In this document: positions 11,534-23,327 of the stretch, in pieces | Layout: the number at the start of each line of letters is the position of its first letter | Numbering within the stretch: position 1 is the stretch's first letter | Source of the DNA: Knufia peltigerae | Taxonomy: Eukaryota > Ascomycota > Eurotiomycetes > Chaetothyriales > Trichomeriaceae | DNA length: 64,000 nt | Direction of reading: 5' to 3' | NCBI GenBank assembly: GCA_030247855.1 | Contig: JAPDRN010000055.1 | Location: 1 to 64,000, forward strand | Notes under the pieces: model-generated | The model's input: the letters and a program-made list of their open reading frames with translations, nothing else | Told to the model about the DNA's origin: nothing | The model's database searches: none | Position numbers and translations under genes: made by a program

Positions 11534-13249
11534 ATGGGTCTGACGCAACTCATCATTCTTAGCCTGATCCAGGTCAGCTGGGCTACAGCTCTGCCCACCG
11601 GACAACAAACCTCTTCAACACCCGTTCTCTGCTCCACAGATTCTCGCCAGATTGCGGTGAATGCAAGCAACAACGCCACATGGCCATGGCAGACGTACAA
11701 GTCAAGTACCGCGCAGCCTCCAGCCCTACTTATAAACAAAACCGGTGATCCATTGTACGATGGTCTGATTATTTTCGCTACGGAGAACGGCGGCACCCCG
11801 GCAGCAGAGCAGGAATCACCATACATCTTCAACGACGAGGGAGAATTAGTCTGGAGTGGTCCAGTCGACATTACATACAACGTGCGAGTACAGACTCTGA
11901 ACAGTGCACCTGTATTGACATACTGGTCGGGACAGGGTACTGCTGGGGAGGCTGCGATCGCAGGCCACGGCTATGGGAAATTTATCATCCTCGACACTAG
12001 CTACAACGTTATACACACAGTCTCCACTAACCTGAATATCACCCTCCCTCCTGGCGTGGTGACTAAATCAGCTCTCGACCTTCACGAGTCGTACATCACA
12101 CCCCGGAATACATTACTAGTGTCGGCATATAATACCACACCTGCTGACCTGTCGAGTATTGGTGGACCCAAGAACGGCTGGGTTCTGGACTCTCTCGCCG
12201 TTGAGCTAAACATCACCACGGGTGAAGTCCTCTTCTCTTGGAGCTCACTCGATCACTTGCCCTTGAATAAAAGTAAGGAACCTCTGGGGCACTCCGGGTC
12301 TAATGCTACTGCGCCTTATGACTTCTTCCACATCAACGCCATTCAGCCGGTAGGAGACAATTATCTAATCAATAGTCGACACTACTGGGCCAGCTTCCTA
12401 GTAAATCCCAAAGGCGAGGTCCTCTGGGAGCTAAATGGGTACGACGGTGGGGATTTTGGCAACTTACCTGAGGGCGGAACTTTTGTGAGTTCACAGTACC
12501 TCTCATGGGCGTTTATCAACTAACTTTTCCCCTCACAGTCATGGCAACATTTTGCTCGCCTGCAAGAGATAAACTCGTCCGCAGCTCTTATCCATTGGTT
12601 TGCAAACAATAACGCCTTGGCTTTGGACGCGCCCATACCCAGCACAGGTCTCACGTTGCAGGTGACGATCCCACCCAACAAAGCCTCACCTCCCAAGCTC
12701 ATCACCAACTTCACAAATCCACAAAATCCGGTAGCTGCGTACTCACAGGGCAGCTTCTCATACTTGCCCAACGGCAACGGCTTCTTGGCCTATGGCTCCA
12801 ATGCTGTTCTGGCTGAGTACGGTCCAGTTAGTGAAACCAACAGCACAGAGGGCCAAGTGCGCTGGTCAGCCCAATTAGGCTATGGCGAGTCACTATCAGT
12901 TTATCGCGGGTATAAATCAGTCTGGCACGCCACTCCCTCTACGGAGCCGAGCCTGGTAGTGCTATCAGCCAAAGACGTGCAAAACGATGACCTTGCCCTA
13001 TGCGCTGGTACGTCTACCATGAGGGGCTTCGTGAGTTGGAACGGAGCCACGGACGTGACTGACTGGATTGTCTACACCGGCTCAAACAACACGACGCTAA
13101 CAGCGGTCGGTCGAGTTAACAAGGCAGGCTTCGAAACCCAGTTCGCCATCCCGGCAGGTGCAGCTTTTGTACAAATCGGAGCAGTCGAGAACAACAGCAA
13201 TTTTGTTGCAAGGAGATCTAGTATTGTGAAGATTGGAGGTTCTTCCTGA
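11534..13249 (+). CDS. Secreted arylsulfotransferase (ASST)-family protein
   Basis: Member of the fungal arylsulfotransferase-like beta-propeller family. Exons 11534-12484 and 12539-13249 give 553 residues. The first 20 or so residues are a signal peptide (hydrophobic core LIILSLIQVSWATA), and there are many N-x-S/T sites, so it should be secreted. The family motif FHINAIQPVGDNYLINSRH is intact. At the second hallmark, where relatives usually read WQHDAR, this protein reads WQHFAR, right after the intron. Loss of that Asp may alter activity. Bacterial ASSTs move sulfate between phenols; whether fungal members do so is not established to my knowledge. It lies between the permease and GST genes with no obvious partner. 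Confidence 0.85.
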
Positions 13250-14580
13250 GCATCAGGGTGATAAAGTGGCAATGCTTCTTGCCACACACAGTGTGCCTAC
13301 CACAATGCAAGAGCCCAGCGCAACTTGGCTGTTGTTTTATCATGGCTGATGAGCAATTCAGGTCGATGCAGAGTCACAGCTTAACTAAGACAACACAAGC
13401 CTGAGCAACCTGTCGCATCTATGCCGGCGCTGGTGCCGGCCGAAGATACCACAGTCCAATTATCCTTTACCTTACATTGCGGTATTTGCCTTCTGCACTG
13501 CTTGCCGTACATGTATGCTCCATCCACTTCATTTGCTGGTCGAACACCACTCCCAGTACTCCATAGGTCCGCGGTAGTACTTCGGTCACCTAGACAAGCC
13601 TTCCATTTCGTGACGACTTCAAACCCCTCCGGCCCCTCCGCTTCTCTGCTTCTACATGTGGCATTGAATGCTCTCTTATCATAGCCACGTTGTTACGAAG
13701 TCACTCCTACGACTTACAATAGCTATCATACAATACCAGGGTAGCATCCAGGACAAGGAATGCCCATCGAGAGGGTTGGCAGTTCCTCTTACCTCTGCAT
13801 CCAATTTCCTGATTCCTATAATAAGTACCTGATCGCCACAGTGGGAGAGCTTCCAGGGGTATGTGTCGCTGAGAAGATGCATAAGTCCGGACAAGGGAAG
13901 GAGGAGAAGGGGTTGTCAACAGACTGCAAAGCACTCTAATGCACCGCTATTCTGGTTTGAGATTTTGCTGGAGGTATGAGACGTTCAGAAGTCCAAAAAA
14001 GTTGGATTTGACGAATGCAGGAGAGCTTCAAGGTTCCCAGTCAAACGGGAGCTCGAAATTTAAAAGTCCTGATTGGCTGATGGCACCTTTGCCGCCACCA
14101 CGAGCGCTCGAATCCGTAAGAAGGGTCGCCGCTTTTACTCGGTCTCAACGACAAGTTATCGCAGCGCATCACCCTCTACAAAGTTGGCACAAGATCAACT
14201 AGTTTGATGGACTAGTAGTTCAACCACTCTTATGAATGGTCGACTAGATGTCGTCTTTCTCCTAAGAGCTCTCCCAAATGTCTTGTTAGGAGTCTAACCT
14301 GGACGAGGTGAACAAACATCAAAGCATCAACTAACCATTTTCGGAAGCGGTGCCGCGTTTCTTACTAAAGCGAAACATCAACCACGATCAGCTCCTCTTA
14401 TGGTTCACGCGGTAACTCTTCGAGTGCCGAGGCATCTAGACATCCATGTAAGAAGGAAGTGTGTATATAACTCGACAGAAGCCCCGTCTTGGGTGGCCCT
14501 TTCGTCTCCGGCAAACCTCCATGCCAGCGACACATGCACTCAATCGTACTCGTAACTTGGTCTCGCAAATCCAAAAGAGC
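13250..14580. other. Intergenic region, no gene seen
   Basis: About 1.3 kb downstream of the ASST-like gene and upstream of the GST gene. Short open frames on both strands have no family resemblance. Confidence 0.5.
14464..14470 (+). promoter_or_regulatory. Possible TATA box of the GST gene
   Basis: TATATAA about 110 bases before the GST start codon, a plausible distance for a fungal TATA element with a short leader. Assigned by sequence and position only. Confidence 0.4.
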
Positions 14581-15240
14581 ATGGCAGATCTTCATTTCTA
14601 CTACGCCCCTGGAGCCTGTTCTCTGGCTTCACACATCCTTCTCCATGAAGCCGGAGTACCATTTACCACCACTCGTCTTTCCGTGAGACCGGCATTTCCG
14701 GATGACTACGCATACATCAACTCCAAGAAACGAGTGCCCGTGCTGTCTTTCAACGGAGACTTCATCACCGAGAACCCCGCTGTCATGCTAGCCGTTTCTC
14801 AACTTGTCCCCGAAAAGAACCTGATGGGGAAAACGGACCTCGACAAAGTCCGGGTGTTGGAATGGATGAATTGGCTGTCGGCGTCGGTGCACGGTCAAGC
14901 GTACGGAATGATCCTGCGGCCCTCGCGCTTCTCGGACCAGGAGAGCTTGCACCCTGGTATCCGCGAAAATGGCATGAAGACGCTACAGGATTGCTTTGCC
15001 CAGATTGAATCGTGGTTGGGGAAGAATAAACAACAGGGCGTAGGGTTTTACGCTTTGGGCGACGGACAGAACTTCAGTGCCGTTGATGGCTACCTCTATG
15101 TCTTCTACCGGTGGGCCATCAGCCTCAAGTTGGACATGCAAGCGCAATATTCTAGATACTCTACGTTGGTGAGGAAGTTGGAATCTCGTGATGCCGTCCA
15201 GCAGGCTTTGCAGGCTGAGGGGCTACAATCGGTCCTGTAA
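14581..15240 (+). CDS. Beta-class (bacterial-type) glutathione S-transferase
   Basis: Conjugates or reduces electrophilic substrates with glutathione in the cytosol. It is intronless and 219 residues long, normal for GSTs. The N-terminus reads FYYAPGACSLASHILLHEAG, very close to the beta-class signature, in which the Cys of GACS (here Cys13) contacts glutathione. A thioredoxin-fold VPVLSFNG segment and an ENPAV glutathione-binding turn follow, then an all-helical C-terminal domain. ATG 14581 was chosen over an in-frame ATG at 14461 because the family begins at MADLHFYY. Beta-class GSTs are mainly bacterial, and the lack of introns fits an old transfer from bacteria, but that is inference. It is convergent with the alpha-galactosidase gene. 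Confidence 0.88.
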   Translation: MADLHFYYAPGACSLASHILLHEAGVPFTTTRLSVRPAFPDDYAYINSKKRVPVLSFNGDFITENPAVMLAVSQLVPEKNLMGKTDLDKVRVLEWMNWLSASVHGQAYGMILRPSRFSDQESLHPGIRENGMKTLQDCFAQIESWLGKNKQQGVGFYALGDGQNFSAVDGYLYVFYRWAISLKLDMQAQYSRYSTLVRKLESRDAVQQALQAEGLQSVL

Positions 15241-16082
15241 GAGTTCATATCGGAGGGGAATTGTTTCCAGGCCATATTCTGGTATCGAACAACGCGGACG
15301 AGCAGATATTCAGTGATAGGAATGAATCCTTGTGAGTGCTTGCCAAGGTCGTTTGGTATCTTCTTCGTCACGTGGGTATTTCACCCAACCAGTCCAACTC
15401 CATCTCATGCGCGGCCGACGCACAGCAACCGTATCAGTGTTGTTTCTGTCCTTCATGACCGCCGAGTACATTTTGACCACGTGTGCGACTTATCCAGCCA
15501 CTCCGGTGGCCAAGAGGCTGCCATGCTGGTCAATGGATGCCTCTCGCCTCCGGGTGGGCCATGATTCTGGTGTCCCGCAGCTCCATGTCAACATCGCCCA
15601 GCTCGACCAGATTGGAACTGACTGGCTTTGGCTCGTGTGCCTGGTTGCACGTGCGGCCGACCATGCCAGACCCGACTTTTGCCCCTGGACTTCCAGCCAC
15701 AGTTCAATGGCTACACGAGATCGTGCCCTAGGTGGACGCAAAGTTTCTGTGGCTGGTGTTGCTTAGATGCCTACGAATGGCTACGGCCACGTGAAACGGC
15801 GCGGCCAAACGTCACCATGTCTGCTTGCTAACTGCCTACATGTCGATACTGGAAAAAATTCGACATACTCGCAGGTATCAAGGCAGTGGCAACAAGAACC
15901 CTTGAAATAGGTGGAATCCGGAATCACAAGAGGCACATGGGGGCATAAATTGGGGTTTGCAAAGCAGCAACAATATGAGCTGACTGCAGAAACACCCGGA
16001 GTTTATTACCATTTTTAAAGTACTGGCGTTACGTACACAGCTGCTTTTCCACGATGGCCCAGTCGACCTTACTTTCGCATTT
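15241..16082. other. Convergent intergenic region with an E-box cluster
   Basis: About 840 bases between the 3' ends of the GST and alpha-galactosidase genes. It is unusually GC-rich for a terminator region. A frame of about 144 codons (15332-15766) lacks any family resemblance. Four CACGTG palindromes lie inside it and are listed separately. Confidence 0.5.
15369..15793. promoter_or_regulatory. Cluster of four CACGTG E-box palindromes
   Basis: CACGTG occurs at 15369-15374, 15478-15483, 15648-15653 and 15788-15793. This is the core site of bHLH factors in fungi (Pho4, Cbf1 and SREBP-like proteins). Four in 425 bases is far above the roughly one per 4 kb expected by chance. Both flanking genes end here, so if the sites work they would serve an unseen transcript or act at a distance. 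Confidence 0.4.
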
Positions 16083-17378
16083 TCAGCATGTACTTCCAAC
16101 TAGAATAGCCGCGGTGTCATGAATTGCGACTTCTGCAGAATATGATTGGAGACAACCCAAGTTTTGACCGGTCCACACATCCGTAACTTGGAAACATCCG
16201 GGAGACAAACCTGGTATCTCGGACCACACAACTTCTTTGCGTTGCACCGTGTCATTACTCGGATTCAGCATCAGGACCAGGTGCCCTTCTTGCGACGCTC
16301 CAGACCAGAACTCAGCAGGTGAATACGGGTCGTAGGTCCAGTCCGGGTTCCTACCCCATTTGTATGGCGTGGCTGGCGCCCCATACACATCATCTTGGTT
16401 GAATGCCAATAAATACTCATTTTTGAGCAAATCGACATTCGTTTGTGTCAGGTTTGTGAGATCTGTACCTATTAGTAATGGCGACTTCATGGCAGCCCAA
16501 AAGGCAAAATGTGAACGTGTCTCTTCAAATGTCAGGTTGCCATTTCCCACCTCCAGCATATCGGCATCGTTATGACCCCAGAAGTTGACACTGTTCATCT
16601 TGAAAGAGTTGATGTTCAGGATTCGTGTCACGGCGTTCCAGTAGGGCTCGATGTCGTTGGACATCCTCCAACTTATCCCCGTGTCATTTCCCCACTGATA
16701 AACGTCTGCATAGCCCCAGATACAAAGCGAAAGCACAATTTCACTTTTCTGTAGTGCCAACGCGTCCCTCATGCGGGTGAACCGGTCATAGGTGTTTGAG
16801 TCGCGCCAGTCGTAATTTGTTGGTGCCAGGTCAGGATCAAGTTGCGAGGTACACGTCCCATTCGCTGTGAGATTTATGTCGGACCGATCTTGAGTGCAGT
16901 AGATATATTGATCGGTCCAATTGCTGGGCACATTGCAGTTGTCGTACTTGAGATACTCGACGCCCCAAGCAGCAAAATCGGCGGCATCGACATCCTCAAA
17001 ACCCAGGCTGGCGGGATAACCTGCACATGTTGCGTTTCCAGCGGTACTGTATATGCCCAGTTTTAGGTCCATATCGTGGATTTTGTCGGCAAGGCCCTTG
17101 ATGCCATCAGGGAATCTGGTCAGGTTGGGCATAATATGGCCGTTCACCCGCCCCGTCTTGACGGACCAGCAGTCATCGATATTGACATATGTATACCCAG
17201 CGTCTCGAAGCCCGTGGTCCACAAGCGCTTGGGCTGCGGCCAGGATCTTGTCCTCATCGACGTCGCAGTGATATGCGTTCCATGAATTCCAGCCCAGCGA
17301 GGGAAGTTTTCCGGTGTGCCCGTCAGGCATCACATAGCCGACGGCCAGGCCAAAAAAAGCTATGAATAGTAAGCGCAT
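16083..17378 (-). CDS. Secreted GH27 alpha-galactosidase
   Basis: Removes terminal alpha-1,6-galactose from galactomannans and raffinose-type sugars outside the cell. It is a single exon of 431 residues. A signal peptide (MRLLFIAFFGLAVGYV) supports ATG 17378 rather than the in-frame ATG at 17447. Family landmarks are LGWNSWNAYHCDVDE, YVNIDDCW, the nucleophile Asp in YLKYDNC (about residue 146) and the acid/base Asp in WRMSNDIEPYW (about 242). Glycosylation sites are common. The short C-terminal beta domain is present, so the enzyme looks complete. It shares a direction with the upstream SDR gene, but I see no functional tie. Alpha-N-acetylgalactosaminidase activity is the main alternative within GH27. 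Confidence 0.94.
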   Translation of the reverse strand: MRLLFIAFFGLAVGYVMPDGHTGKLPSLGWNSWNAYHCDVDEDKILAAAQALVDHGLRDAGYTYVNIDDCWSVKTGRVNGHIMPNLTRFPDGIKGLADKIHDMDLKLGIYSTAGNATCAGYPASLGFEDVDAADFAAWGVEYLKYDNCNVPSNWTDQYIYCTQDRSDINLTANGTCTSQLDPDLAPTNYDWRDSNTYDRFTRMRDALALQKSEIVLSLCIWGYADVYQWGNDTGISWRMSNDIEPYWNAVTRILNINSFKMNSVNFWGHNDADMLEVGNGNLTFEETRSHFAFWAAMKSPLLIGTDLTNLTQTNVDLLKNEYLLAFNQDDVYGAPATPYKWGRNPDWTYDPYSPAEFWSGASQEGHLVLMLNPSNDTVQRKEVVWSEIPGLSPGCFQVTDVWTGQNLGCLQSYSAEVAIHDTAAILVGSTC

Positions 17379-17912
17379 CGTTGAAGAGCCCCCTGTAGCC
17401 GACAAGAAGTTGGGAGATGAAGGGTCAGTGCTGGAGGTTAGGGCCACATTTGAGTATTTCTATTCAGACGACGCGCCATCACACCTTCCACAACCAGACT
17501 GGCTCTGTGGGAGTATATGCGGGGGAGCGTTGACGATCATGTAACACTGCGTAGTAGCGTGCTCCTTTAAAGACGGAGATTCGAGCTGCTCATTTGCTTG
17601 TTCCTGCTGTGACCACCGCAGCCGGATGTATGACAGTGACGCCGGTGGCCATTGATCTCAATTGCAAATTGAGATTCCAAGGCTACCTTGGAGCTATAGT
17701 GTGGAAGGTGGTGTACAAGTGTGAGCGTCACAGGAAAGAGAGGAAGAGCGGCCGATAATATGGAGTGGCTATCCTTGGAGACAAGCTACCGAAAGTCAAT
17801 GTTGAGGCACTTCATGTACCTTACCTCCATCGAAAATCCCACCACTACTGTCCCGACATTCGTCACATACCACAACTTCAGAGCCAGCCGAGTATGGTGG
17901 CACCGCGATTAT
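17379..17912. other. Promoter region of the alpha-galactosidase gene
   Basis: About 530 bases between the alpha-galactosidase start and the SDR stop, both genes on the minus strand. It should contain the alpha-galactosidase promoter. I recognise no specific site. Confidence 0.45.
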
Positions 17913-19190
17913 TTAGTCTGCCGCAAGACTTCTCTTCCGCTGCGTGTAGAAATATGCGTCTTGCAGCCAAACAGGCCAGCTCCTGACGTGTGTACCTCTT
18001 TCTTCACCCCTGGGCATGAAGATCTGGCCACTTCTGCTAGAAAGAACCTGCTCAATGACTGCATCACTGACGTTGCTTGGTGGGTCCATTCTCACACCAT
18101 TCTTCTTTAATATCCGCGTGAATGGTTTGACTATGCCTGTATCATGCCAGCTTGGGTGCACAGAAGTTGTTTGAATGCAGTCGCCATTTTCATATCTATC
18201 CCGCAATTCAGCGCGAAGCCCTATGAAAATATCAGTGTCAGTTGGAATATGCAGGATTTCCAGACACATACCATCATTGAGATACAACGCCCCAACTTTT
18301 GTGCAGCAATAGTCGACAAGACCTGGCGCGGCCAAAAAACTAGCCATGGAAGCGATCGTGACAATGTGGCCCTTTCTTGCTCGTAGCATCGCAGGTAGGA
18401 ACTCCTTGATGAGAATAAAGTGACATGCGATATTGACTTTGAAGATTCTCTCCGTTAGTTTGGCACTACTGTCAATCACCGAAGTGCCTGTAGCTACAGA
18501 AGTCGTAAGTCTTCGGAATATTCCCAAAAGTCTCAAGCGTGTGATCGCTTACCGATCCCAGCGTTATTGATAAGTACGCTCGGATTGCCCTGCTCCTGGC
18601 GAATTTGTTCCGCAGTGGATTCAATGGCCGAAAAGTCCGACAGATCCAGCTGGTAGTAATGTACATCTGGGACTGAGGAACTGGTCAGATAAATGACTCG
18701 TCCACGTGCTCTTGGCTCACTTACTTTTTGCCAGCTCGGGGGGTATCGGGCTGATATCGAGAACGATCACTCTCGCGTATTTACTGAAGCCTTTGACCAT
18801 TTCGTAACCGAACCCGCTGCACCCTCCTGTGACCACAACGATTTCTGGCTTTCCGGCCATGCCAAACTGAAAGGGAGCTCCTGGCTTTCGCAAGTGCCAC
18901 ATATTCAGCGCGAGAGCGGTGAGAGCCCTGTTGAGCCTCCGGAGCACACCGATGCCGAGAAGCAGTTTCAAAACCTTGACAAGCCTAGCGATACCGTCAA
19001 TCGAGACACCTCTGTCGCGTAGCGCGGAGAGCAGACGATGCCGGTATTGTATAGGTGCACGGGTGAGCGCAAAAAGTGCTGCTCCCGTGATCAACGGTTC
19101 AGTAGACGCATAATGGAGGATGCGCAAAGGTGCTGAGGCTACTTGGAGCACTCCGCGATTCATGCGCTCAAGAGCTGTTGGTGTCGCCAT
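17913..19190 (-). CDS. Short-chain dehydrogenase/reductase, RDH10/17beta-HSD11-like
   Basis: NAD(P)-dependent oxidoreductase of the classical SDR type, probably acting on a lipid-like alcohol or ketone. Four exons by splice reading, 19190-18725, 18672-18553, 18493-18272 and 18220-17913, give 371 residues. About 110 residues precede the Rossmann motif VVVTGGCSGFGYE, a layout shared with membrane-associated retinol and hydroxysteroid SDRs. NNAGIATG spans the second intron, the catalytic Ser lies in IASMAS, and the YxxxK site is DYCCTK. The reading NNAGIATGTS chooses acceptor TAG at 18494-18496; a CAG six bases on would shorten it by two residues. It may share a lipid-handling role with the neighbouring AYR1-like SDR. 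Substrate unknown. Confidence 0.85.
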
Positions 19191-19880
19191 GAAGATATCG
19201 TTGGTGTTCGAGGCGCAGATTACAGCATCTCATGTGCATTTAAAGCAGGCATGGCTTTCAATGAAGATCGCGAGAGGGGAAGATTCGCTGAAGCCAGTCA
19301 ATGCCTCGGCCTACGCATAATACTGGGATGTAAAAGCTGCAGACGAACCCCGCTTTGATTCCGCAAACAGTAGGAAGTACCCGTCAAACCGGGCGGCTCT
19401 GATTGGCCAAGGCTGTCATTGGTGGGATTCTTGCAGGGAAAGAACGAGCTGACAGAGAGAGAGATGGTCAGAATACGTCAACCGATGAAGTTGGCTGTGT
19501 CTATCGGTCAGTTCAACTGTTGAAGGTGTTCGAAGGGGTGTGACAGGGATAAATTGAGGTACCACGGCAGTCATCAGAAGTCAGCACTAATTGCTTTGTT
19601 GGTGCGGATGGAGACTCGTCACCCGCCGTACTCCTTCTTCTTTCTTACTGATCCTTACAGCAGGTACCTATAGGGACTCCAGAGCGAGTACTGCTCTTGT
19701 CTATGCCCACGGAGCTCACACCAGTATAATCTTGCAAGATCCTGTGACGCCTTGCCGAATCATGGCACAATCCGACTCAATCCTCGCAAAAAGGAACCGC
19801 ACTTCTCATCACCTCAGAACGGTGTTATGCATACATCCAATCCCTTCGTATCTTGGATTCCTTCGAGACCATCGACACCG
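19191..19880. other. Intergenic region, no gene seen
   Basis: About 690 bases between the SDR start and the exporter stop, both genes on the minus strand. It should hold the SDR promoter. No protein-like frame is visible. Confidence 0.5.
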
Positions 19881-22800
19881 TCAGTCCTCCTTATTACGCC
19901 CAGCCGACGAAAGTGCATGAACACCAACGCGCTTCTCGTAATCCTGCTGCACGACATCGAAGTCAAAATTCGCCTCGCCAACTAATTTCTTCGCATTCGC
20001 CAGCAGACCGGCAAGATCCTCTTCAAGCATTGTCATGCTCACCTGGATGACCGCATAGACCGAGTAGCCTGGTTCACAGACATGCTGGGTGTTGAGGATT
20101 TCAGAGTCCAGCGTCGTCAGCATTTTACCGATGTGAAGCCTCTCCGGGGCTTCGAGGTATGGCGGCAAGGGCTTCCCGCTACCAATGGCGCTCGACAGAA
20201 TCGCGAGAAGTGATGTCACGTGGTGAGAGGCCAGGTCAAGAGAGGCTAATAGAGCGTTGAAATCCTTCGTCCAGCTAACCCTGGCGTCTCCCGAACCTGG
20301 ATGTGCGTTGTCGGGAAGCTCCTGCAACGTCTTGGTCACGTATGCCGTGATACCGGTGAACCGGAGGATGCTGAGCCACACCGTCAGCATTCGATCGTCA
20401 CACCCCCATGCTATCTGGAGCAAGATACCTACTTTTGAGTGTGATTGAGCAATTGCTCGTACGTTTCTTTCGGGAACCTCCCGCCAAAGGTAGGCTCCCA
20501 CTTGATGAAGTGGAGATGGTTCTTCATGGCTTGAATTAGTATCAGCTCTTTGGCGAAGAGCTTGATACGTGCTTTCTCGGCCTTCCTGAGCAAGTGGTCC
20601 TTGTCTCGGGCATCTCCTCCTAACCTCTGCAGTCGCAGTGATATGGTTTTGTGCGTGAGGCTGTAGTAATGACCGAGCAGATAAAGCGTGTTGCCGAGGT
20701 CTTTGCGCATCTCACTTCGTGCCGTCGTCACCGAGGGGAAGTAGGTCAGTAGACATGCTACACTCACGCCGCCTAGTACGCAGGCCAGTCTGTATGGCGC
20801 CAATTCGTAGATGGGATGGAAAACCTGCCCATTTGACTCTGAGATCATGACGCCAACTTTCTTGACTTGCAGTTCATAGCCAACGATCAGTATGGTTGTA
20901 ATCATGCCGATCATGGGGATAACGGGGTCATCGGGCTTGGTCACCAGCAGATAATGGTACAGGAACATGGTGACACCGACAAACACTATGACCCCTGCAG
21001 TGTGGCCGTTGACCATGTACCAGTCGATGTAGGAGAAGATCATGGCGAGAAAAGTGCCGAACACACGCATGAACTGGCCATACATTCCCGAGCCCGCAGT
21101 TTGGGTCATGCTGATGGCCACCATAATTGCGCCCCAAATGACACGCTGCTCGATGTAGAAGTGTTGCGAATTGCGTAGATAGCACGACAAAGCGACAATC
21201 ATGGTTCCCGTTGCCACTTTAAATCCAAACCACGATTCCTTCGAGCCAAAAACTTTCGGAATCAGACGCAAATGGTCGGTCAACTTCTCCCACGAGCTCT
21301 CGGGTGACAGGTGTTCGGGATCGCGTTCGACACCTAGAGCGTCGCCCAGGTAGACAGTCGGTGTGCCACTGCGATAACTGTAGGTTTGATAGTCGAGATT
21401 GCCGTCTTCTCGGCTGATCAACGCCGAGGCCCATTTCTTGAGTGTTTTCCAGGTTGGCATGATCAGACGTCTCTGCTGCATTGTGCCGTCCTCCATTTTA
21501 GAGTCGGCGAATCGCACCAGGTCTGCAATGCCACGGGCGGTGGTGACGATGGAGAATCCAAGCTGTCGTCGGGGCTTAGCGTGTCTCATCAGCATCGACT
21601 TGGCGTAGTACTTACATCGAGAATCAGGTAGAGCTGGGATCGACTGCGCTGTCGATGAGCAGCAGGAATGTCTGGCCCCGGAATCGTGTCAAAGCTCTTC
21701 GTACTGCACCATTCCATCAAGGGGCGCTCTCGGGCCTTTAGAAAGTCATCGATCGCCCTTTCAAGATGACCAGCAAAGCCTCTCCCCTCAAGAGATGCTA
21801 CTTTCCGGGATTCGAGATCTTCTCTGGTGGCGAAAGCCGGCTTTCTCGTGAAGCCGAGGATGAAGAATGCATAATCAAGACCTTCAATCATAGCCCCGAT
21901 GAGTTGTTGAGAGGGCTGTTGTAGTTGTAGAAATAGTTGGCTCAAGGATTGCTCCTCTTGATCCTGGTCCACGATGTCACGCCTTGTTTCTTTGTAAAGC
22001 TCAGCGGATGCCCAACCTCCCATCTTCTCTAGGCGGTCGCTACCTTGAATAACAGTTTCAATACCGCCCATAGATATGAGAACGTTGCGCAGAAGTTTCG
22101 AAACGCAAACGAAGTCTTTGGCATTCAGCTTGCTCCACGCAATTTCACGTTTAACGTAGCGCATTTCAGATTGGATCTTGACTTGACATTCCGTTGCCGC
22201 TGCAGTTGCAGTGCGCCACTTGGCCGCCTCAGGCCACTCATTTGTCTGATCAACAGTATTCTCGTCCCTGTCGCTGTCAACTCTCTGAATTGTGGTGACT
22301 GTTGCCAATCTACGGCTTGGCAATGATTGGATTAATTGGACTTGAGCATCGAGTGCCGACCGCAGGTGATGAAGGTACTCGTTCAGGACCAAAGTGACCA
22401 CATCTCGAGTCGTGATGGGAAGAATCACAAAATGGACTGCAAAAGCGATGCCGAAGCCTACAAAGAAAGAGTCCAGAAGGCGTTTTGCTGTGTGTGAGCG
22501 GGTCAGTAATGTACAAGCTGCCGCTGAGGATATCATACTAAGACTGTAGGCTTGTTCCATTGTAGGGAATATGCATCCATACGTCGCAGTCACGTTGATG
22601 TATATTGAAAAGACAATAAGAGGCAGGAAATACTGCGGCCGGAATGCGCGAAACCTGTGTCACTCATTAGCCGCTTTGAAGGATGCAAGTGGCCAAATCG
22701 TGAGCATACGTGTTATATGCCCATAACCAGAAGAAAAACCACACGGCTAGGCATGCACTGGCTGCCGCGTTGTACGACGGGCTCACTTGAGCTCCAGGCA

Positions 22801-23327
22801 CAGGGCCATTGTGCTGTTCTTCGGCGGTTAAATGTGTCGTATTCTCTCGTGCCTTGATGGCTGTCCACATATATAACAGCGAGATTGCAGCCGCGAAGCA
22901 GGTGAGAACCTTTGGCTCGTCAGTTACCCAGACCTAACAACGCACGGTTCTAATCGGTAGGGGGGCATACGCAGGTAACAAAAAGGTTCTGCAGAAATCT
23001 TGCTCGTGGCAGAATAGGAACCACAAACAGAGACATCACAGGAATTAGGTAGCCGATAGTGCTGTAACGCTTCGCCACGCTGTCGGCTTGGTATCTAATA
23101 TCGTAAGCTCGAATCTTGTCCAGCAATAGTAAACCTACATCGCAAGGCCGATCGTTGGTGCGACAGCGCCCCTACAGATACGAGTATTAGACTGCACAGA
23201 CAAGTATGCCAACAGAGTGGTCACGCCAGTTGACGCAGTGGAACCAGTTGGGATCAACGCACTTGAACATCAACAAGACAGTAGGGAGGTTCAGCTTCAA
23301 ACCCATTTTACCCATCATTTTTTCCAT
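19881..23327 (-). CDS. FUSC/ArAE-type membrane exporter, BRE4-like (brefeldin A sensitivity family)
   Basis: Large membrane protein of the fungal aromatic-acid-exporter/fusaric-acid-resistance type with a C-terminal DUF2421-like region. It probably exports aromatic acids or toxic compounds. Seven exons by splice reading, 23327-23263, 23171-23139, 23094-22971, 22909-22710, 22654-21616, 21562-20433 and 20370-19881, give 1026 residues. One membrane block lies in roughly the first 200 residues (GAVAPTIGLAIYQ, RPQYFLPLIVF). A second is at about 600-740 (KVATGTMIVALSCYL, AISMTQTAGSGMYGQF), with a soluble domain between them. The last intron (62 nt, GTAGGT..CTCAG) removes an in-frame stop and restores frame. 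The short N-terminus may mean that a 5' exon is missed. Detoxification fits the neighbouring oxidoreductases. Confidence 0.85.
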
